Shown here one piece after another: positions 50,379-60,000 of a DNA stretch of 60,000 nucleotides. The notes under the pieces were generated by a model. That model searched no databases. It was not told the DNA's origin and saw only the letters and a program-made list of their open reading frames with translations. Numbering within the stretch: position 1 is the first letter of the stretch; each line of letters starts with the position of its first letter. Source of the stretch: Chrysomallon squamiferum (taxonomy: Eukaryota; Mollusca; Gastropoda; Neomphalida; Peltospiridae); the NCBI GenBank assembly GCA_012295275.1, contig CM022671.1, positions 14,377,956-14,437,955 of the forward strand, written 5' to 3'. Both the position numbers and the translations under genes were made by a program.

Positions 50379-52791
50379 ATGGTTCGATCTATTTTAATTG
50401 TTGTTGTCACTCTGTTTCTAGGTAAGTATGAAACGAATTATAATGTTGACTACTAAGTATGTAACGAAATATTAATTTTGAAATAATTATAATAATAATA
50501 AAAATACAATAATATCGTTTGTTCATCAGAATGAAAGAAATTTAAAGGAAATGAAAGAAATATATTTAAAAAAAAAATTTAAACATTTTAAAAATTATCA
50601 GTGGGCATATTCATTCATTCATTCATTCATTCAGTTATGTGTGTACAAAGATGTATTGCTTTCGCTGCTGTAGAAATGCAGATATAAAACCCGAATAGTA
50701 CTGTGAAAGTATTTCTTCTTGTTTCTAGCCAGAACCAGCGCCGAGCACCGGAAACTTCCAGCAGACGTCTGCCTTTTCTTTCAGTCCTCAGACTGCGCCA
50801 CATTCAGACCGAGAATCATATGCGCTTCAAATGGAATCAACTATCCCAATGAGTTAGTATGACCATGCACATTTGTATGAATTAATAAGTTTTGGTTGAC
50901 AACAACGAAAAAGATATACATATATATATATATATATATTTTGATCTAGTTAATATAATTATATTTAATTAATTATGACATTTGTTGGAGCTTCAGAGAT
51001 ACTGCTAATCAAATTTACAAGTATCTTTCATTATATTTGTAGAATAATGATTTTTAAAATTTCATAATTAATATTAAAGGTTTTATCATCATAATTTCAG
51101 ATGCTATTTCTCAAAAGCCCACTGCAATGATACTTCAATACACATGATATATGACGGAAAGGAGTGCCTACCGACTACAACAACATCTGATCATTTGTTA
51201 TCAACAGTTCCAATATCAAGTCTTGATTGCAGTGTTATTAACAGGTTCAATTGCAGCTACTATAAGCCGAAACTTATCTGTGCGTCAAATGGACAGACAT
51301 ATAAAACTGAGTAAGTTAAACTGAAGACAGGCATTCAGCTTCTTCTTCAGGTCAAACACAGCAACTAATCAGTTAATAAAACCGAAAAACATGTCTGAAA
51401 TCTCACACTCGCCTAGATTTAAGAATCAATTAATACTTAAGTATTACGATGACGTTGAGTAATAACGGTGCTATATATATTACTATCACAAATACCGCTA
51501 CTACTATTACTACTACTACAACTAAAACAAATACTATTATTTTATTACTACTTTTTTCAGATGCGATTTTGCTAAAAATCGGTGCATAGATCCATCGCTT
51601 ACGATAGTATCTACTGATCATGAGTGCCCATTGACGACACAGACAACAGCCACAACCACAAACACGCAAACCAATGTAACATCGAGTACAACCGTCATCA
51701 CTTCTCAGATATATACAAGAACCACAACACCTACACCAAGCACGACAGCTGTAAACAAAACAGCAGCTAATCCCAATTCTTCGTTTGTTCTTCTCTGCCG
51801 TCTGCTTCACGCGGCTGAATGCTCGGATAACCTAAATGTTGTGTGCACAACAAACAACAATTATAGAAACACGTAAGTAATTAAACCACTATGGGAAGAT
51901 GATGTATGTTGCTAGGTAGTAAATACATTAATAAACTGAATAAAAACATATCAATAAAGTATATTGTTATCTTTTTTTTTATGTGAGTTATTTCAATATA
52001 ATTTTATAATGTAATGTGATTTCACATTTGAATGTTTTACTGCTGTTTTTTTTGTTGTTGTTGTTGTGTCTTTTATTATTATTATTGTTGTTGTTGTTGT
52101 TGCTGTTTTTGTTGTTGTTGTTCGTTTTCATTTTCTGGACTCTGAAATAACAACATTTTATTTCAGATGTGAATATCAAAAAGCTAAATGTTTAAATCCC
52201 GAAATTCAGCATTTACATAATGGTTACTGTGGAGTGGGCGAAGGTATTCCAAATAACCCGTCAGCCTATGAAATCGCGTGCCAAGATGTACTGAACACCA
52301 CTTGCCCTAGCAACGGACCAGTTGTCTGTGACAACCACGGACAAACCTACGCAAACCTGTGAGTAATTAAATACAATTAACGGAATGTGGCGTTTGTTTA
52401 AGATGTGACATTATCAGTTACTGACTAAATTTATTTATTTAGTTTTTTAAACTTAAATTCATGAACTCCAGTCATTGATATTTGAACTCTTTTAACATTT
52501 ATTTTCTGGTAGTTTTGTTGTTGTTGTTGTTTTTCTTTGAAGCACCAGAACATTATATAAACTAATGAAATTTGGTATCATAAGAAACGGATAAAACGGT
52601 AAAATATTCAGTTAATTTAATCGTATTACCATTTTACTGTAATGCTAGGCAAAACCAAAACAGTTCCAACTGTCAAATTTAAGGGATAAATTTTTTAATA
52701 TTTCTTTCTTTTTTTCTACTATTGCAGTTGTAAATTTCGGAAAACTAAATGTCTGCTGCATGGAATCGAATTAGCTGCCTGTTCTACGTAA
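50379..52791 (+). CDS. Secreted four-domain Kazal protein with Thr-rich linker (K4)
   Basis: Six exons: 50379-50421 (signal MVRSILIVVVTLFLG), 50729-50852, 51101-51310, 51561-51872, 52167-52358 and 52728-52791; phases 1, 2, 2, 2, 2; 314 residues. Four Kazal-like domains, each split by a phase-2 intron before Cys4: IICASNGINYPNECYFSKAHC, LICASNGQTYKTECDFAKNRC, VVCTTNNNYRNTCEYQKAKC and VVCDNHGQTYANLCKFRKTKC. The canonical PVCGSDG is replaced by ICASNG, VCTTNN or VCDNHG. Between domains 2 and 3 lies a Thr/Ser-rich stretch of about 45 residues (TTQTTATTTNTQTNV and on), a likely O-glycosylated spacer. The exon logic is identical to K1-K3, so a common origin is likely. AATAAA lies at 52879-52884. 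Confidence 0.87.
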
Positions 52792-52884
52792 CTTTTGATC
52801 CTGAATGAAAACCAGAATTACAGCTTAATAACAGAAACATGTTTTAAAATGCACAATGAAAACATTTCAATTATCCAAAATAAA

Positions 52885-54045
52885 TGCATTTTGTAATATT
52901 ATTTTTAATGTTTTGATTGTGTTGAGACTTAAACTTTAGACATAATCGTAAATAAATATTTATAATAGCCACACTTGTTCGCTGTTCTATTTGGATCTTA
53001 CTAAGCAATATATTATTTTAAATAGGCCTACATTGTGTGTGTGTGTGTGTGTTGAAGAAAATTAATTCGTACTACAAAATTATTACCGTGATGTAGGATT
53101 CATCAGCTACATATGACAGTATAAATGATTTAAAATATCACGCATAAATGATGAGACAAAACACACACACACACAATTATAATAATAATAATAAAAAAAG
53201 ACCGAAAGGTGAGCATCATTCCACATTCAGACAAATATGCACACACGCACAGGGCGTTGTTAACGCGTGAGAACGCAGAACAATTGCCCGGGGTCCAGTG
53301 AGCAGAGTGCCTCCACACTAATCTCTGCATGGTGTAACTTACTATCAATAAATAAATAAATAATACTGTACTAAACTATAAATATGTGTTAATGGAAAAT
53401 GCGCATTTAGTATGCGTTTTATTAAAGATAATGAACAATATTAATGTTATTTTTTATAACAAGTGGGGCATTGTATAGGTAGGGGACCCTGTGTACTGCT
53501 TTGCCCGTGGGTCTATAAAGCATAAAGACAGTCATGTACGAATATAATGACAAACACACACACACACATTCATTTTGAATATCAATATGTACATGATTAA
53601 GTCCTATATCTTTGTTATCGACCAAATACCTAAACTTCGGAAGAAAATATGCTCCACTATGGAAAATTTGTTAAAAACTAAAATTTAATTTTTTTTTCAT
53701 TTGCCGTACAGCAAAACTATTTGAATGCAATTTTAAATGGATCTATTTTTAATGTAGTCATTGAGATTGTCTAAGGGGACGTAACTAACGATTTGGTATG
53801 TTCTGATTTCCGCTTAGTTCCCGCATTTATTCGAAATTGGCAATCGTACTAAATACTTACTTCTTTTGAATGTGATTACATCAACACCGTGACAGCAGAC
53901 GTATTTGAGTAAAAGCTATTAGCAGTTTGAAAGGAATAACTGAGGTAACGATAAATATTCATTAGCAATGGTGTAATTTCAACACTCCTGTCGTTCTATC
54001 GTTTTTGACGACACTGATTATTTTGAATTTTATCTTCGCTTAAAA

Positions 54046-54086
<41 letters not shown>

Positions 54087-54330
54087 GCACACCCACATAC
54101 ATGCACTATTTAAATAATTTTGTCACTACATTTACAATGCTTCATAATTTCTGAATTAAAAATGTGTCAACAGTTTGAAAATACCATAATGATGATAATC
54201 AAATAATAAATTACAAAGTGAAAGTAATAATATAAAATGATTTTTCATTGCTTGAAATCTAAAAAAAAAATGTCATTATTTAAATTACCAAAAATTTGTT
54301 TATTTCGTAATCATGTAGGAACAATACACA
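52885..54330. other. Intergenic region before ERCC6L
   Basis: Short (GT)n near 53035, (AAAT)n near 54040-54084. ERCC6L's first coding exon is preceded by an acceptor-like TCATGTAG at 54311-54318, so a 5' UTR intron is possible. No gene. Confidence 0.6.
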
Positions 54331-57300
54331 ATGTCTGAAGAAGACATTGATACTGCTAGACACCAGCTGGCTTGCTTTTCAATTGAAGAAAAGAAACCCT
54401 TGCAAGGTAATACTGTTTCTGTGCACTGTGTTTGAGACACAGTTTAGAAACCAGAACAAAAGATTTTAGCAAGATTTATAAGTCGAGTGTAAGATTTAAT
54501 AGTGACTAGACTTTCTATTCATGTTAATAAATTTACAGATAGCTACAGATATTCATCATTACGTGTATATTGAGGATGGTGAGCAAAAGAGGAGTATAAA
54601 GATTTGTGGAGCACAAGTGAATTTGTTTTATTCTTTTTTTTGGTGTAAGTATAAATACATGTTTTGATTTCTATTCAACATTTTACATTCTGAATCACGA
54701 ACTTCTAAAACAATGGAATAAAAAATACATTTTTGCTATATATATTTTCAGAGGTTCAGAACCTTCCTCAACGAGGGACTCCTATTAAACATGAGCCTCA
54801 CTCAGAACTGCAGGTGAAAAGAGAAAATCCAGCGAGATCAGGTTCTGATTCCTCACCAAGTTTAACTGACCAAGTCAGATACAACAAACTAATTGCTAAA
54901 GGAAAAAAACTGACGAGTGAGGGATTCATTGCTGAAGCTTTAGAGATCTACAGAAAAGCTTTGAAGCTTTTTTACAGTGAAAAACTTGCCAAAAAAATAA
55001 GTAAAATGGAGGTGTGTGTCATACTAACAGTATGAACATAAAAGCACTAGTTGCACTAAATATACTGTATTATCATTTCTGTGCCCTGACATATTAATGT
55101 TTTAATAAACTATATCAAACATTAATATAGCATTTTTTAGTATAGTACATATCTGGATATTATTATTTAAATTGTTGTTTTTGCAGTACTGAAAAAGATA
55201 ACACAATATCAGGACTACTTTTAATTGTTTTAAAATTAATTTATTTTTGGGAGGTCTCTATGTTAACAGCTGACCTTGGATGTATTGTTTCTTGTTTCAT
55301 GTTCTTTTATTTAATTTAGGCTTATTTAAAAGTGTGCTCTAAAGAAAACTCTGATGATGATGATGATGATGGCAGTATGGTTCAGTTAGGAGATGGCTTC
55401 TACTTGTTCAAAGATCTTTCTAAGAACTTGTATGCTCACCAAACGGAAGGTGTTCTTTGGCTGTGGAGACTGTACCGTCGCCGAAAAGGTGGAATTCTTG
55501 GAGATGATATGGGGTAATGTCATCATTCAAAAATAACCTAATTAAGATTTTTATTAATTTTATTTTGTTGAAAAATTTCTTTTATTACATTCTTGTGTTT
55601 ATATGCAAAACAAAATTAATTATTATAATATTTTTGCTTCCCAAACTTATGAAAATACATGTTCATATTCAGCATGTAAAAAAACCCAAAATATTGATTG
55701 ATTATTTTTTTATATTATTATTAATTTTCATTTATTTTTCTAAAATGAAAAATCTGATGGAACTTTTATTTCAATGACATTATTTTGTGTTTTCAGTTTG
55801 GGAAAGACTATCCAGGTGATAGCATTTCTGTCTGGAATGTTTGACATGGACAAAGTAAAAACTGTTCTGATCATCAATCCTGTGTCAGTGATGTCAAACT
55901 GGCAGAAGGAATTCACAAAATGGTATTTCTGTTCCATGTAAAAAAAATTCTAGATGCATCTGTCACGAATCTGTTTTCTTAGTTCATTTGGCAAAACAAG
56001 ATATTATATTTTTGTTTCAAATGTATGTATGTTCTCATCGTTATTTGATTAAACAAAATTTTAACACCAAAGGAAATGGTATGCCTCTTATTTTCTAGTT
56101 GACAGTTTCTAAATTTTATTATGTGTGCTGTTAGGGCCCCGGGAATCAGAGTAACAGATTTTCACGGAACAAGTAAGAGAGAGCGAGAGAGATCGCTGGA
56201 AAAGATCCAGCGGCGAGGTGGAGTCCTGCTGACAACGTATGGAATGGTGGTAACCAGCTGGCAGCAGCTCTCACAGCAAGATGGCAGAGAATTTGTCTGG
56301 GTCAGTTGAAGAAGCACTCGATTTATCTTTTAAAATATATTTTATCCATTACAAAAAGCACCAAAACACCCAGGAATACTTTTCTTTGTTTTCCATTCAA
56401 GATTAACTGGTTAGAGATATACTAATGAGTAAAAGAAATTTATGAACAGGTTTCTGATTTAAGGTTGAAATATACAGAAATACCAAGTCCTTTGTGTCCT
56501 GTAATGTGTGTTAAATATTAATTACTGAACTGTGATTCTCAATTTTTTCTAGGACTATCTTATATTGGATGAAGGTCACAAAATCAAAAACCCAACAAAG
56601 ACCACTAAAGGAGTTCATGCCATTCCTGCTGTTAATCGTATTATTTTAACAGGGACACCAGTACAAAATAATCTACGTGTAAGTATTGTTCTTCTGTAAA
56701 CCAAAAATCAAATTACATAACTAGAGTTCATTTGTATGTGGGTGAAGTGAAAATGATATTTTGAAATTTTAATTTCAGTATTCTTATCTTTCAGGAACTG
56801 TGGGCTTTGTTTGATTTTGTACACCAGGGGTCCTTGCTAGGGACATCTAGGACATTCAAAATGGAATATGAAAATCCAATCACAAGAGTGAGATTTTGAA
56901 TTAATTTTTTTATTGAAATTTTCCTTTTTATTTTATGATGCCTTCATAGAGAAATTAAAAATGTAATTGTTAAATAAATTAATTTTATCAAGATTTTAAA
57001 ATAATTATTACAATCTTGTTTACCTTTCCTATATGTATTTATGAGTAATATTTTTTTAAAGCTGTTATCTTTAAGCATTGCAATTGCATCAACCTTTATT
57101 TTAGTAATTATAATCTGAAATGTTAATTTTTGTGTTTAGTTTTTCAAGCATTATTAATGTGATAATAATGTTTTAATTTTATGAGTTTTATTTTAATAGT
57201 TTATGTATTAAAATGGATGTAAATTTGAAATGTTTCAGTCACGTGAAAAAGATGCAACAAATCACCAAAGAAAACTGGGTGAGGAGATGGCGCGTAGCTT

Positions 57301-59988
57301 AAAGAAAATCATTGAACCATATTTCCTACGTCGAACAAAAGATGAAGTTCAAGAAAGGAATCAGAACCGAAATGAAAATGATTTACAAGAAACTGATCAG
57401 GCAAAGTAAGTACTGCTCCTGATATTGAGAGAGCAGTGAATATCTTTGACAGATTTCATTTATTTATTTATCAGTGTTAAAAATATAAAACCAATCATTT
57501 TTTTTTTTACACATTTTCGCATGGTTTAATTTTTTAACTGGTTTAAGGCATTGAATCATTGAATAAAATATTACTTGCTGATAAAAGTAACCTGAACTAA
57601 CTCTAATACTTTACTTCTGTATACAAAGAATATTGTCATATGTTTAGTCTTGATCTATATTTCACAGAAAACAAAAAACAAATTCATTTCATTAAACAAA
57701 TTTATTAAATTTTTCTCTTGTACTAAGAATAGTGTCATGTGTTTAGTTTATTATTTGATCTATATTTCTCAGAAAACAAAAAAAACTAAACAAATTCATT
57801 ACATTAATATAATTTATATAAAAAAATTGAGTTACAAGACAGTAAGAGTAATTTTTTGTTGTTTCTTTTTTAAAGAATTCCTTCAGTATTTCCATATATT
57901 TTTAAAATTAAAATTTTTTTTTTTATTTATTTTATTTTTTTTTAATACTGTTTTCTAGAATGCCCTCATTGACAAGGAAAAATGATTTGGTGATTTGGCT
58001 GTTTTTATCTGCAGCTCAACAGAAAATATATGAAGACTTCCTTGCATTGGACAGTGTTAAAGAGGTTAATGAATATAATTTGTATGAGAAGTGTGATAAA
58101 CGCTGTTTGAAAAAACATTATCAATGAAAAGTATGGTTAAAAATATGTATAAAAGGAAGGAGAAAAATATGTATAAAAGGAAGGAGCCTGATGTGATCAT
58201 ATGGTAACTGATATTATGGAATCTGTTAAGAGGTTTTTGCACTTGTAGTCATATGAATAATTATATGTATTAAAAAATATTTAGCTCTGATTAAAAATAT
58301 CTTTTTTCTTCTTAAAAATAATTTTTATACACATTATATATTGAAATATAAATTTATTGAAATAAATATTATCATAACTCCTTTTTCCAAACTAGACTGT
58401 TTTGAAATTAAACTTTTCATGATGTTTTTCAAGTTAAGTCCTTTTGTATTTTTAATTTAGAATTTAAAAAAAGATTAATAATTAAAATTATGTAGTGGTT
58501 TTCCTTTTAGTTGCTGATGACAACGAGATCTCCACTAGTAGCATTAACAGTGCTGAAGAAAATTTGTGATCATCCAAGATTGTTGTCAAAGAAAGCTGTT
58601 GCCCAGCTAGGTCTGGATGGAGCTGAGGGGTATGTAAAAATAATTACACACTATTAGACAGACAGAAGTAATAAGTGTTCAGATATAAACAAATATTAAA
58701 ACAGCATTTATCTTGGTTTGTTGCAAGAAAACAACAATAACAATAATCACGTGTAGGTTTAGTGATGTGGAACACAACAGAAAATTATTCATAAAACTTG
58801 CTTATTGCTTCATGTTATAAGCAGAGAACAGAAATGAAAATATAAAAAATAGTAATAATAATTTAAACTAACAAAACCTCAACAAACTATAAAATAATTA
58901 TGAATTACTAAATTATTAATAAAATGAAATTTAAGGTGCAAACATTTTTTTTTCTTTTCTTATAATGAAGTGGGATGAGTGTAATTTTTGGTCAATTGGT
59001 TTTATATATATATATATATATGTAAACAGCATGTTATTTAATGATGTTTCAGACTGGATGATTCTATGGTAGACAATCCTACTGCTTTGGAGAGTGCAGT
59101 GATGAACATTCACAATATAGAAAATGAAGTTCTCATCAACGAGTCTGGAAAACTTCAAGTTCTGATTCAGTTGCTGGACAACTTGAAGAGTGAGGGTCAT
59201 CGAAGCCTTGTCTTCTCTCAGTCTCGCAAGATGTTAGACATTATTGAGAAAATCATCAGTACCAGGGTACATATAATTATACATAAAAGTAGATTTTATA
59301 AGTTTTTTTATTCAGCTTAAAAATTACACCACTGATTTTGAATCAGGGTCAGATGGTGTATAGTGTATTCTTCAGTATTTCTTTTAGAATGTTAATTCCT
59401 TTATTTAAATTTTGGGAAACCTAATTTTAAAAAATTGTAAAATAATATTGGTAAATTCTACAAATATATACAATATTTAAGAAAAATATCTATATATTGC
59501 CAAATTTGAAATGCTTTCTGAAATATTCCATTTATGTTCAAGAGATGCAGAAACCAAATTAACTAATATTAAGTTTTGCAAACTTGAAAATAAACATCTC
59601 TGCTCTAAACTGTTTTTGAACTGTTTCAGGGTCACAGAGTGATGAGGCTTGACGGAACAGTGAAACTGATCTGTGACAGAGACGAACGGATTAGAAAGTT
59701 CCAGAACGATGAATCATATTCTGTGTTTTTACTTACAACACAGGTTAATACACACTGAAAAAGTACATTTTAACATCGGAATTTATATAACAAAGGAGAA
59801 AAATATTTTAAAAATTAGTTTGGAAATTTAAAGAAAATTAATACATAGAATAGTGAACAGAACATTTTTTAAACTTTCATTGCATTAGAATACTTATTGT
59901 GTGTTTTTAACGTGAGTCAGTGATGTGATTTCATTTCAGGTTGGTGGTGTTGGTTTGACACTTACAGCTGCAGATCGAGTCATAATTT
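54331..59988 (+). CDS. ERCC6L: ERCC6L/PICH-type SNF2 DNA translocase, 5' part
   Basis: Thirteen exons in window: 54331-54406, 54752-55011, 55320-55513, 55797-55922, 56135-56300, 56553-56678, 56795-56887, 57239-57405, 57959-58064, 58511-58629, 59053-59266, 59630-59743 and 59940-59988, encoding 603 residues and continuing past the window end. All junctions are phase-consistent. An N-terminal TPR-like helix pair (about residues 75-112, AKGKKLTSEGFIAEALEIYRK) precedes the SNF2 motor: Q-like YAHQTEGVLWLW, Walker A DDMGLGKT (175-181), DEGH box (280-283), LTGTPVQNN (306-314), PYFLRRTKDEV, then helicase-C FSQSRKMLDIIE, LDGTV and TTQVGGVGLTLTAADR. This order and the MEYENPITR insert are specific to ERCC6L (PICH), which resolves ultrafine anaphase DNA bridges. 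Human ERCC6L has DEAH; here it is DEGH. Confidence 0.93.
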
Positions 59989-60000
59989 GTAAGTTTCTTT

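Overview
This is an AT-rich, intron-rich nuclear segment of an animal genome. The introns are standard GT-AG (one looks minor-class), the stop codons are standard, long (CA)n, (GA)n, (TA)n, (TTA)n and homopolymer tracts abound, and non-LTR retrotransposon debris is present. The gene set (RWDD4, two TMEM97-like genes, Derlin-2, UBE2L3, ERCC6L) is pan-metazoan. The secreted Kazal, Frizzled-CRD, chitin-deacetylase-like and Met/Pro/Gln-rich proteins suggest a lophotrochozoan, most likely a mollusc. That placement is inference; no species-specific marker is visible.

Layout. 0.2-5.4 kb: a three-exon minus-strand gene for a secreted Met/Pro/Gln-rich repeat protein. 7.4-10.2 kb: RWDD4 (+). 11.0-16.7 kb: two tandem minus-strand TMEM97/sigma-2-receptor-like genes with the same exon phases. 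17-25 kb: a repeat-rich tract without an intact gene. It holds a decayed LINE reverse-transcriptase C-terminus, a Jockey/I-type gag-like ORF with CCHC knuckles, decayed converging ORFs of unknown origin, and two inverted copies of a ~95 bp hairpin-forming repeat 5.2 kb apart. 26.3-29.5 kb: an isolated fatty-acid-binding-protein-like first exon, then Derlin-2 (six exons, a probable U12-type intron and one single-base reading-frame break). 31.4-33.9 kb: UBE2L3 (four exons). 36.4-52.8 kb: a block of secreted-protein genes: Kazal genes K1 and K2 (-), K3 (+), an intronless Frizzled-CRD gene (+), an intronless chitin-deacetylase-like gene with lost catalytic residues (-), and a larger four-domain Kazal gene K4 (+). 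54.3 kb to the window end: the N-terminal half of ERCC6L/PICH (+), continuing past the window.

How they fit together. Housekeeping genes (E2 conjugation, ERAD, sterol-linked ER membrane protein, mitotic SNF2 translocase) alternate with lineage-specific secreted proteins. K1-K3 share one four-exon plan (phases 1-2-2) and clearly arose by local duplication; a stray copy of their second exon remains between K2 and K3. K4 follows the same exon logic (introns inside the Kazal TY-x(2-3)-C motif) but has four domains and a Thr-rich linker. Kazal inhibitors, an inactive chitin-deacetylase fold, a secreted Wnt-binding-type CRD and a Met/Pro-rich repeat protein would suit a secretory epithelium (mantle, mucus or gland), but the sequence does not show the tissue. 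Exon boundaries were placed by hand from splice-site consensus, reading-frame phase and family homology recalled from general knowledge; no alignment was run.
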